DNA from: Peromyscus leucopus
Lineage: Eukaryota; Chordata; Mammalia; Rodentia; Cricetidae
Assembly: GCF_004664715.2 (NCBI RefSeq)
Contig: NC_051070.1
Location: 42,310,456-42,374,455 of the forward strand
Direction: 5' to 3'
DNA length: 64,000 nucleotides
Both the position numbers and the translations under genes were made by a program. This document shows positions 1 to 9,690 of this stretch, piece by piece. The notes below the pieces were generated by a model, which did not search any database, was not told the origin of the DNA, and saw nothing but the letters and a program-made list of their open reading frames with translations. Numbering within the stretch: the stretch's first letter is position 1; the number at the start of each line of letters is the position of its first letter.

Positions 1-31
<31 letters not shown>
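1..31. repeat. (TG)n microsatellite
   Basis: An uninterrupted TG dinucleotide run begins at the window edge, so its true length is unknown. It abuts a reverse-oriented B4 SINE, whose CA-rich tail region would lie on this side. The run is therefore probably the expanded tail of that SINE. Confidence 0.95.
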
Positions 32-34
<3 letters not shown>

Positions 35-295
35 TGTTCAGGTGTGTATACCTGCATATGGAGACCAAAGGAGGAATTTTGGTGTAGTGATCTATAACTC
101 TCCTCTTTAGAGGCCTCTCTAACTGGAGCTAGGCTAGCACCCAGCAATCCCCAGTGACCCCCTTTCCCCTTGGAGCTGGAGTTACAGGTGTGCATGGCTA
201 TTCACAGATTGTTACATGGCCTCTGGAGTATTTAAAACCAGATCCCCTTACCTGCTCAGCAACAGCTCTTACTCACTGAGACACCTTGCCAACCT
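32..295 (-). mobile_element. B4-type SINE, reverse orientation
   Basis: Read on the minus strand, the block starts with a tRNA/ID-like head (GGTTGGCAAGGTGTCTCAGT) and continues through a B1-like middle into a CA-rich tail. That is the ID-to-B1 fusion layout of rodent B4/RSINE elements. It is well diverged from any consensus I remember, so it is an old copy. No target-site duplication can be checked because the tail reaches the window edge. Confidence 0.65.
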
Positions 296-436
296 TATTG
301 TCATCACTTAAAAAACATGAAGACTGGTTCGCTTAACATGAACCAAGTTGTTTTAACTAAGTTTTCAATTAAATCCAAAATTCTAGAAATGATTTAAGGC
401 TAATCTGATGAGATTATGTGGATTCACCTTCATCTG

Positions 437-765
437 TAACCACTCACCACTTGACTCTTTGACTCCATCCTTGCCCTTTCACCCCTTCTGCTGGAGGAAG
501 TTCCATCCCCTCTTTGATCACAGCACCTTCCTCCAGCTGTCCTTCAGCTCTCAGGTGAGGTGTTACTTTCTCAGTGACATTTTCCCAGGCTAATCTCCTG
601 TCGCTGCTCTGTGATCTCTTATTACCACTTGTCTTTCCTCTGGAGTGCTTTTTCAAGTGTGCTTAAATAATTAATTGAATAATTTATTGTGTAATGTCTG
701 TTTCTCCTACTAAAATGTGCGCTTCAGGGATCTTAAGAACAACTTCCACGTTTCCCTTCCTGTGT
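437..765 (+). mobile_element. LINE-2 3' end fragment (ancient)
   Basis: The stretch resembles the 3' end of mammalian L2. A pyrimidine-rich part with 'GTTACTTTCTCAGTGACATT' is followed, about 100 bases on, by the 'TGTCTGTTTCTCCTACTAAAA' region and 'GCTTCAGGGATCT', in the L2 order. Two short opposing open frames (61 and 70 codons) fall inside it and are not credible genes. The call rests on remembered consensus features and would need a profile search. Confidence 0.5.
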
Positions 766-1074
766 AATTTAGAGGTAGCGTTGGCTGGAGAGAAGTTGAT
801 GAGAGGTTTAACTTCAAAGTGGAGATTAGTTAGAAAGCATTTGTCCTCAAGAGTTTGAGTTCAGGGGCATCTTTCTTGTGTGAAGTTTTTGTTTAAATCC
901 AGGGGCATGGTACCTGAGCTATAAATAGGTTTCTTATGGATTTAATGAGACAAAAAATAACAGAAATTCTATGTATGGAAGATATACACAGAATTCAATT
1001 AATATTGAAGACTGAGCCTATGTTCTACATAGTAAACATACATCAAGACTGATTTTTTTTTTTTATATTAGAAA
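766..1074. other. Unannotated AT-rich stretch
   Basis: No repeat family, open frame or RNA gene could be recognised. A run of 13 T near 1052 immediately precedes the L1 tail. Confidence 0.6.
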
Positions 1075-1520
1075 AAACTTATGGAATCAACTAAACTGAC
1101 CTGGGCTCCTTGGTGCTCACAGAGCCTGAACTGCCAACCAGAGAGCCAGTATGGGACTGACTTAGGTACTGTACACATATGTTACAGTTATATAGCTTGG
1201 TCTTCTTATGGGAATCCTAACAGTGGGAGCAGGCGCTATCTCTGAATCTATTACCTGCATTTGGGACACTTTCTACCTACTAGGTTGCCTCAATAAGAGA
1301 GGAGGTGCCTAGTCTTACTGCAACTTGAAATACCGCAGCTGGTTGATATACATGGAATGCCTGTCTTTGTGGAAGAGGAAGGAGGAGGAATGGGTGCAGG
1401 GAGAAGAGAAAGGTTGGGGGAAGTTTGGGGACAGGGACTGGGAGGAGAGGGGGGAGGAGAAATTGTGATCAGGCTGAGAAAAATTAATTAATTAATTAAG
1501 AAAAATAAATGAAAAAAACT
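1075..1520 (+). mobile_element. Rodent L1 3' UTR tail (5'-truncated)
   Basis: The order of features is that of a rodent L1 3' UTR: 'CAGAGAGCCAGTATGGGACT', then 'GCCTAGTCTTACTGCAACTT', then a purine-rich GGGAGGAGAGG block, and finally an A-rich tail carrying (AATT)n and AATAAA-like sequence. Only the last roughly 450 bases are present and no ORF2 remains. Divergence is moderate, which points to an Lx-age element rather than a young one. Confidence 0.8.
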
Positions 1521-4500
1521 GAAAATATAGTTGAAATTGGCTCAAAATTATTCAAAATATTCCACACTAATTGCAGATAAAAATTTTTATCATCATCATT
1601 ATTCGTTGTTGTTAGGACAGGATATTTGACAGCTTAATGCAATCTTCCAACTGTATCATATCATGTATGGGTTATTATGGTTTAATAATTAGGAAATAAA
1701 TGGAATAGTGCATTTATGTTTTCTTTAAAATCTAGATTAGTAAATGCATGTTCATCACTAAATATGTGAATAAGAGAGACAGAGAAATTGATTCTAATCT
1801 AGGTCAGCAATGTACTTAGATTTGGAACACATATATTCAACTCTCAATATCTTCTATGGAGTTCTGTTAAAATAAGGACCATAGATGAATTTCAAATGAT
1901 TCATAATATATAGAATGAAAAATTAAAAATATACATAATTAGACTTTGGAGAAAAAAATTATTTTTCAAAGTCTCATGTGCATACAAAAAGAATGCTTGA
2001 CATTCCATTTTATACATCTCCACTAATACAAAGTTCAATATTTTAATTTCAAAATGTAAATGAAACTTTTATATGGCACACTAAAATATATGCATGCATG
2101 CATACCTGACTATACTACTCAGTTTTTATACAGTTGAATCTATCTGAAAGCAATCGAGGCAATATATTTTTCTTCAAACCATAGATAGAGTGCTTATTGG
2201 CATAACTACAAATTTTAGATTTCAATTCCCTGTGTAATACTTAAACTCCCTGGTTTAATACTTAAACTCACCTATTAGCACAGAGCCTCATGCTTCTAAC
2301 TAATAATATTGACTGCTGTTTCAGATTAGAGAATACAAAAACAGCTAAATTAATCACCTATACCATTTCCACTGAGAAGCAAGAAAACATGCTTACCAGA
2401 CTATCCCAGGAGTATATTCTAGGGTTGTGAACAGTAGCATAAATTCAGAAGCATTATATCTTCCTCCTGGTAAAATGCCTGAGCTACTTAATTTTTATCT
2501 GGGCAATGGTGCAAAACTAAGGCATTGGTCAGCCCCAGTGCTTATAGAACCACTGCAGAAGAAATCTTTATTTCATATACCTGGAACTGGCTTCAGATTC
2601 TTCACATCAGAGGCACCAGACATTCTGTGTAAATGTTGATGATAAGCTAAGCTTTGGCAGTTATTTTGGGTAAAGAATATGAAGGTTTGGAACAGGCCAG
2701 ACGAATTTAATGAATATCTAAACTTCTAGTAGGAATATGGGAGCTGACAGCAGCAAAATTACAGAATCAGAGAAGCCAGAAACATTAAAGTGGCACTGGA
2801 TGACATCCTTAGGATCAAGATCTGAAAGGATGGCATGGAATATTCTGCATATCCAATCACAGTCATCAAGCCAAATTGCCAGTGAATTTCCCTCCCATGT
2901 TAAACTTTGGAATTCCCACAGAGAGGGCTTGGAAGGCAAACGTATCCCTAGGTGAGCAGTCAGAGCACCTGATTCCTGTATAATTACATGGAATGAGAAT
3001 TTGATACATGACAGTAATTACCTAGCTGAAGGTGCAATTAGCCATTTGTGACCTCATTCTGAGTGGCAACTAATTAACCCTTAATGTCAAAGATGTCAAC
3101 CTTCATCAAGACACCAAAGGAAAGTACTACACGATCAGCTAATACTTGTTCCAACCTATTAATGGTTGAATCTGTCATTAGAGAGGTGAATGTTTCATTT
3201 TTACATCATCCTGTATGTTAAGATATGAATTATGCTCCATTTTCTTTTTTTAAAGGCCCATCTCATCCTTTATCTCTGTGTGCATAAAAATTCTTCACTA
3301 AAATAGAAATAAATTTTCATATGCATCTAGAATCATCATGTCAGTAGCATAAAATACAATCAAGGAGATACACTGAACTGTAATGACATGATGGTATATT
3401 TATTTCTTGGTTTTAGAAAAGTCACCAAATTAGAAACAGCACACAACAACACTATAATTATTGTCATCAACATATCTCAATTATTGACCAAAATGGAAAT
3501 TGGTACTAGTAACTTGTTTTTACAAATGTTGAAGAAATAAGAAATTTTCTCTGTTTTTCCCCTGAAAGTATAAAGTCACTATAATTTTTTCACACATTGG
3601 CTTACAGTTGGATTCTTGTATATTGTTGTTATTTGCTACCTTTAAATGCAAACATTTGTGCAGCCTACCCTGATCTATGCACATTTTATCCAAATAAGGC
3701 ACTACACTCAGGGCTTATCACTATAATCTAAATGATAATATTAAAAATAATTAACATGGACCATGGCCATTTCTTCTGAAATAAATACAATTATTAAATA
3801 AGAGCACCATGGCACATATTTACTTTAGAAATTGAAAATAAAACCTAGAATTGATAAGTCATTCTTTTGGATTTATCACTGAAAAAGTGTGAAATGTACT
3901 ACTGAATTTTGTCAGCTTGAATTTTTCTCTTGTTTTGGCAAGGTTGTTTCAAGGGTCTAAGCTTAATCCAGGTAATTTCATTTTTATAGGGAACAAACAA
4001 TTTTCTCACAAGCTTTACCATCTTATTTTTTGGAATAGCAGGTGCCAAGCAAAGAAAAAGTATGTAACAAATGTAACAAACACGCCATGGTCTTTAACTT
4101 TGATGTATGGGACCTCAGATTCCTGGTCATTTTTGCATAGAGGTTCAGAAAAGACAGATTATTAGAACTCACCAAAATTATCAATGTCTTTTATTATTTA
4201 CAAATAACCTCAAAGCCTAATTTTGCATTGCATAGAAAGGCAAATATGTATGATTTCCATTTATTTTAATAAATTGCAAATCATTTAATTGTAGTTCATT
4301 TATTTACAAAGTTATTTCATGGCGCTAGTATTTCACCCAAATATAAGGAGAATCCATGAGCAGAAATCAAGATAAGATGGAAATGCCTCAAGAGTTCTGC
4401 AATGCTGAGGACTAGCAAGTAAGAAACATTAAAAGAGACTGGGGACCGGTCTTTCAGTTCTGTGCAAGCAGATGCTGAGATGTTGAAGTACTAGATTACA

Positions 4501-4621
4501 CAGTAAGTGCAATTTAATTTTTGAGGGGCATACTAAATACTTTTGACAGTGTTGCATCTCTACTGATTTGTCTTGCCAGTTTCTTTTTTTTTTGTATTTT
4601 ATATTTATTTTATTATATGTG
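1521..4621. other. Single-copy AT-rich sequence, no gene seen
   Basis: About 3.1 kb with no recognisable SINE, LINE or LTR. Several short frames of 60-82 codons exist on both strands (for example 2427-2639, 2718-2955 and 3917-4165). They overlap on opposite strands, lack recognisable domains, and have no neighbours that would form a gene. A small (ATGC)n run lies near 2090 and an imperfect hairpin at 1941-1974. Confidence 0.6.
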
Positions 4622-4766
4622 ATTCAGTAAGACGGTTCAGTGAGTAAAGCTGCTTGTTGCACAAGCCTGAAGACCTGAGTTTGATTCTTGGACTCATATA
4701 AAGGTGGAAGGAGATAACCAGCTCCTTACAAAGTTATATTCTTACCACATACTTGTTTGGATTCAT

Positions 4767-4803
<37 letters not shown>

Positions 4804-4807
4804 ACAA

Positions 4808-4847
<40 letters not shown>

Positions 4848-4870
4848 ACACAGGAATAATAAATGATATT
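4622..4870 (+). mobile_element. B3-type SINE with expanded CA tail
   Basis: The head 'GTTCAGTGAGTAAAGCTGCT' and the following 'CCTGAAGACCTGAGTTTGAT' are the tRNA-derived part of rodent B2/B3 SINEs. 'GGAAGGAGATAACCAGCTCC' is the B3-specific middle. The element then runs into a long CA tract and ends in an A-rich piece. Divergence is considerable. Confidence 0.75.
4768..4852. repeat. (CA)n microsatellite
   Basis: About 85 bases of CA with a CAACCA interruption near 4802 and a TA near 4842. It sits in the tail of the B3 SINE. Two apparent frames of 60-78 codons across it consist of alternating His-Thr or Val-Cys and are artefacts of the repeat. Confidence 0.95.
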
Positions 4871-4954
4871 TTAAACTTAAACCCTCTAAAACTTTGCATT
4901 CATTTATTTGCCACTCAGGTGGTAGAAAAAAACAGATGAATCGATATTCGGCCA

Positions 4955-5160
4955 CCTGTGCTGTATACATATAGTAGAATATTATCCAACATTAAAGAAG
5001 AAATTATGGAAGAATATGGATAAAACATGAAGGTATTGTGCTTAGATAATATACTTGCTACAAATATAATGCTATGTGAGTCTGCTTATATGAAGTATTG
5101 ACAAGTACCAAATTCACAAAGCAAGATGGATCTTGCCTGTCACTGGTTAGTGTGAGCATT
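4955..5160 (+). mobile_element. Ancient mammalian L1 ORF2 3' fragment
   Basis: The series 'AGTAGAATATTATCCAACAT', 'GAATATGGATAAAACATGAA' and 'TCTGCTTATATGAAGTATTG' follows the C-terminal end of ORF2 and the start of the 3' region of old L1M-type elements. In those elements it corresponds to a one-picture 'AATATTATTCAGCC ... ATGGATGAA ... CACTTATATGA' signature. The copy is very diverged and predates the rodent-specific L1 tails in this window. Confidence 0.55.
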
Positions 5161-5161
5161 T

Positions 5162-5273
<112 letters not shown>

Positions 5274-5275
5274 TC

Positions 5276-6454
5276 CAGAAATTAGCAGTTACTAATCAGT
5301 AGCTATATATTTTCAGTGAAGCAACATAAGATTTGATATACAATAGTATACTTACACTCTGTAATATGGACTGTCTGCTTAATTTTGTCATGATCCAGGC
5401 TAAGTCTTCTTACCACAAGATATACAATTGTTGTTTTTAAAGCTTCCAGGATAGGTGAAGAATGGACATCAAAGTTTAAAAATAAAACTCCTGCAACTTG
5501 ACTGAAAGCTAATATAAACCATCACTTGACAATGAATTACAACCTTTGATGACAGCAATAGATGTCCTTCCAAGGGGTTAGAGCTATGTTTCTGCCTCCT
5601 ATTTGTTCAGATTGGAAATCTACAGAACACAGATGGGAGCTTAGCAACCACAGTGGTGATGGCTTCAGCTCTATCCAATGCCTGCTTTTGTTTCCATATC
5701 CACATTTCCAAGGTCCAGACAATGCGGGCTGCTGCCCAGGCACTCACTCTCCCAGTTGCTTTTGTGGTCAAGGGCATCTCTGGCCTCTCTGACCACCACT
5801 TAATGGGGTGTGGCTGGTCTTTTATTCCAAATTATAGTTGTTGACTCAACCCCTCCTGTTTTCACATATCAGTGTGTTGGCTGTGGGAGAAATTCACACA
5901 TCAAGCATGTATCCAAGTGGCTGATTTGGCTTTCTAATTGAATTACATAGGAAAAAAAATGTGTAAAATCTGTCCACAGTCACACATTTCGTAAGTGTGA
6001 ATACAAGTCATTATTCATTCAACAAGGTTTTCAATATTGGTACATTAGATCTGGGAGCTTCCTATAATTGTTTGCTGGGTAAATATTTTAACAAATAGCT
6101 TATAACATCTGGCTCTAAATTCCAAAATATAAGCTGAGACTTATTATAGCTCGAAATATTACTGGGAAAGATAAAACTTTGTCACTAATGACAAATTCTG
6201 AATTATTTTTAAGCATTATGGTTAAATAACTTAGTAAGTTTGGTGGATATTATGAGTTCATATGTGAATTTTGCATTATTCTAGTTTTCCAACTATTTAT
6301 CAATTTTTATTTTCTAATTTACCAATCTCTCCTTTTAAAAATGTATATTGCACTTTTTTGTGTACTGAACTTTCAAATTCCAGAAATATAGCCTATTACA
6401 TCATAGATCATATTGCAATAAGCACAAGTACGGATTTTAAATCAAGATATTTAA

Positions 6455-6458
<4 letters not shown>
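5276..6458. other. Single-copy sequence, no gene seen
   Basis: No repeat was recognised. The part at 5537-5850 is less AT-rich and has overlapping frames of 63-76 codons on both strands. None shows a domain, signal peptide or similarity that I recognise, so I do not call a gene. Confidence 0.55.
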
Positions 6459-6499
<41 letters not shown>

Positions 6500-6645
6500 G
6501 TTTTTTGAGACAGGGTTTCTCTGTGTAGCTTTGTGCCTTTCCTGGAACTCGCTTTGGAGACCAGGCTGGGCTCGAACTCACAGAGATCCGCCTGCCTCTG
6601 CCTCCCGAATGCTAGGATTAAAGGCATGTGCCACCACCGCCCAGC
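6459..6645 (-). mobile_element. B1 SINE, reverse orientation, with TSD
   Basis: A T-run of nearly 40 bases (the A tail on the other strand) is followed by 'GAGACAGGGTTTCTCTGTGT' and the rest of the B1 body, ending at 'CCACCACCGCCCAG'. The 8-base direct repeat TTAAAGCT occurs at 6451-6458 and 6646-6653, marking the insertion boundaries. The 'TAGCTTTGTGCCTTTCCTGG' segment is the cricetid-style B1 variant. The long tail and good conservation point to a fairly recent insertion. Confidence 0.95.
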
Positions 6646-6653
6646 TTAAAGCT

Positions 6654-7088
6654 ATTTTATTTGTAAGCATTTGCTTCAGTTTTAAAATCGCAATTAGAAG
6701 GACACATGTCACCTCAAGACTGAAATGTAGGGTTTTGTCATATTGTCTTTTGTTTCTTACATGGAATAACATAGAATTTTGCTCTTGTTTTTACTTAATG
6801 GGTAAAATGCAAGAACCATAAAACTATGGAGGTGGAAAAAAACATAGAGATGTTCATAGGTATTGTTATCCAGGACTTTATCCAGAGATATCCAGAGTGA
6901 AAGCTTTAAGGAGGATATGGTTTTGAGAAAAGCTTTGAGAATAATTCAAATGGGAACAATATAATTGAGCAGTTTGGGGTACTCTATTGCATGCATGGTA
7001 AGATTGTGAGACAAAGTATCCATGCTGGAAAACTAAACATTAAACATAAAAACATTTATATGGCAAAAACTCCACACTAAGATACATA
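6654..7088. other. Single-copy sequence
   Basis: Nothing recognisable. The block is AT-rich, with frames interrupted in all phases, and separates the B1 from a medium-reiterated repeat. Confidence 0.55.
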
Positions 7089-7347
7089 TTGTTTTGGTTT
7101 GAAGTAGAACCTGCCACCCCCAATAGGTTGATGTATTTGAAAGCTTGGTTCCTAGTTGTCGGAACTGATTGAGGAGGATTAGGAGTCATGGCTTTGTGGC
7201 AGGAAGTATGTATAGGTTGTGAGCTTTCAGGTCTCAAAGGGCCCAGTCTCTCTCTCCTCTGTCGCTGTCTCTGTCTCTGTCTCTTCTCTGTAGCTCTGCC
7301 TCTGCCTCTTCCTCTATCTCACTTTCTGTGCCTCTCTGTCTCTCTCT

Positions 7348-7398
<51 letters not shown>

Positions 7399-7622
7399 CG
7401 CGCGCGCGCGCGTGCGTGCGCACGTTTGTCATGCCTGTGAATCAGATGTAAGCTCTGAGATACTGGTCCAGAACCATGCCTGCCTATTTTATGCCATGAT
7501 CCCTGTAATTATGTTCATTTACACACCCTCTGGAACTGTAAGAAAGGCCCCAATTAGAGATTGTCTTCTATATATTGTTTTAATCATGGTGTCTCTTCAT
7601 AGCAATAGAAAAACAGCAGCAA
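7089..7622 (+). repeat. Rodent medium-reiterated repeat, copy A
   Basis: The 5' part ('GAAAGCTTGGTTCCTAGTTG', 'GATTGAGGAGGATTAGGAGT', 'CAGGTCTCAAAGGGCCCAGT') and the 3' part ('GAACCATGCCTGCCTATTTT', 'ATCATGGTGTCTCTTCATAG', 'CAATAGAAAAACAGC') match a repeat layout that is very common in rodent genomes. Its pyrimidine-rich core has become a microsatellite here. A second copy lies at 36,925-37,925. I am not sure whether the family is a MaLR LTR or an RMER-type element, so I leave it unnamed. Confidence 0.65.
7351..7425. repeat. (TG)n(CG)n alternating purine-pyrimidine tract
   Basis: About 40 bases of TG pass into an 11-unit CG run (7391-7412) and then CGTGCGTGCGCACG. The whole tract alternates purine and pyrimidine, the sequence type with the highest potential to form left-handed Z-DNA. 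The CG run is remarkable in an otherwise CpG-poor window. The overlapping 110-codon frame reads as repeated Val-Cys and Ala-Arg and is not a gene. Confidence 0.95.
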
Positions 7623-9084
7623 TGCAGGTATATCCCCAAACCAAAACTACACACAGTTGACATACATGAAATAGTTATGTTTTCTTAATACTAGAGATTG
7701 AACTCAGGATTTTGTGCAGCCTACTTATTTGTGTTGCTTTTCATTAACATCATTCACAACATGCCCCAAATAAAGCAACTTGATAGATGACACATCAATA
7801 CACTTGAAAATGCCGAGCAATCTTGAAAAGTCAGCTGAACAAAGAACACAGGTCTGGTGATTCTTTCTATACAAAAAGTCCAGAATTGACATATCTATAG
7901 TAATAAGTATAGAAATAAATGGATGATCATGGTTTGGGAGAACAAATCTCATGATGAGCAAATTACACCTCTAGAAAGAATTTAATGAAATTTAAAGAAA
8001 AAATGTGATAACAATGCTGAATAAAATGCTTGCTCACTCATTGAAACAATGCATATCTTTCAATAAAGAAGGAATCAATATGGACTACTCTATAATAAGA
8101 AACTAAAAGTCATGAACAAATGTTCATTAAATCTTCTACTGAATTTCACTTACTATATAAACAGCAATAATATAGCAGGATAAAAAGAAATTCACCAGAG
8201 CTGAATTTACTATCAGCTTTATTTTCAATAAATGTTCATAGATGTTCTTTTATTAGAGTGGAAGCAAATATATGTTACCTCTCTTTTTCTCAACTATACA
8301 TCCTTCCTGCAAACTCCTTTACTAAGTAGGTGGTTTCCTACTTCATAGCAAAGGCCCATTCTGCCTTCTTCATTCACTCAACCTCCAACAATTTCTCTTT
8401 CCTACTCATACTGCTCAGGTTGAGGCTCTTCTGTAGCTAGAGTTTTCCTGCCTTGCCCATCTACACTCTTCATTTAATGCCCACAACACTCCTCCCTAAA
8501 TTTTCTTCTCTGGCACACAGCTTCACCAAAGGCCATACAAAGTAAGATTTCAGGACTCTTATAATCTATTCAAGAAGCTGACTTTCATGATAATTATATT
8601 TAGAAACTGCTTTGGTCTTCATGCTCAAACATTTATCTTAAACATGCATCATCATCTAGAGTTTAATGTCACAGAATTAGCTATGATTAGTTCAACACCT
8701 CTCTGATTGTTTTCTCACACAAATATGTGGTGACCTCATCATCAAGCTCCATGAAAGCAATCATATGGCTGCAATTTTTAATCACAATGTTTCCTTGGTC
8801 ATTAGTAACTTAGTTTGGGGGTGATAAATAAGGTGGAGAATTTTTTGTTACATGAGAGGATTTTGCTATTTATAGACTAAGCAATTTATGAGACAGCTGT
8901 TTAACCATGAAGAGATATTATGTAGGATTATTTTATTCTTTTAATTCTCCAATGTCTACTGCACATTTGCTAAACATTATCTTCTACCAATGCAATTTGA
9001 AAACTAATGCATCTGAAAGGATAAAGAAATTTAACGTATTTCTTTTGTATTGAGTAACTTAATAGAATAAAAGAATGCTCTTTG
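7623..9084. other. Mostly single-copy sequence with two small repeat scraps
   Basis: At 7680-7730 'CTAGAGATTGAACTCAGGAT' looks like the reverse complement of a SINE head. At 8432-8459 a 28-base piece matches the 3' end of the solo LTRs in this window (see findings). The remainder shows no recognisable repeat. Short frames such as 7725-7961 on the minus strand are unsupported. Confidence 0.55.
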
Positions 9085-9635
9085 CAACACAACAGAACCG
9101 ATGTACTCCCAGAGACCTTGGCAGTATGCACTGGGCCAGCACAATTCCAACCCAGACAGGATCCTAGCACTAGAGAAGGATGTGGACACAAGCATCCATC
9201 CCCAACCCAGAAGCTATCTCCAATCAACAACCGCTTGCAAAAGAAATTTTATTTTCTCCAGCGGAGTCTTAGTACATTAACCACAATTAAGGGTATGCCC
9301 TATGCCCAGCAGTAAATGGTTAACACAAAATGAATTCAATGGTAATTTTGTAGATTTTTTTGTCTTGTATTGCTTTGTGGGGGCCTTTTTTTTTTAAAGT
9401 TTACTGGAGTTTTGACTGTAAATTATGGTTTCTGATTTTGTGGGTTACTTTCTGTGTGCCTGTGTATGTATGTGTTTCTTGTGTTTTTTCTTTCTTTATT
9501 CCTCATTTGTTTTCATAAGAGAGAAAGAATGTCTGGAGTTGGACGGTGGGAAGTTAGGGAGTGTCTCAGAGAGGCCAAGGAAGGGGAAACTGTGGTCAGA
9601 ATATATTGCATGAAAAAACTATAGAAAAAAGAATA
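9085..9635 (+). mobile_element. Rodent L1 3' UTR tail (5'-truncated)
   Basis: The features run in L1 3' UTR order: 'CTTGGCAGTATGCACTGGGC', 'AAGGGTATGCCCTATGCCCA', 'GCAGTAAATGG', a T-rich stretch, 'CATAAGAGAGAAAGAATGTC', a GGGAAACTGTGGTCAGAATAT-type block shortly after, and an A-rich end. The same order is seen at 34.8-35.0 kb and 58.4-59.3 kb. No ORF2 is present. Short frames at 9082-9315 and 9425-9613 lie inside it. Confidence 0.8.
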
Positions 9636-9649
9636 TCTAGGTTACTGTA

Positions 9650-9690
9650 ATATGTGTGTGTGTGTATACATGTGTATATATATATATATG
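9650..9690. repeat. (TG)n/(TA)n microsatellite
   Basis: A short TG run followed by TATA repeats, immediately after the L1 tail. Confidence 0.85.

Noticed and set aside
408..656. Opposed short frames of 61 and 70 codons that might be a small gene
   Set aside because: They lie in a segment best explained as an ancient LINE-2 3' end.
6531..6821. 96-codon open frame that looked protein-like at its start
   Set aside because: The first third is the well-known translated reverse B1 and the rest is unrelated flanking sequence.
7328..7660. 110-codon open frame on the plus strand
   Set aside because: The first half is a translated (TG)n(CG)n tract and the second half lies inside an interspersed repeat.
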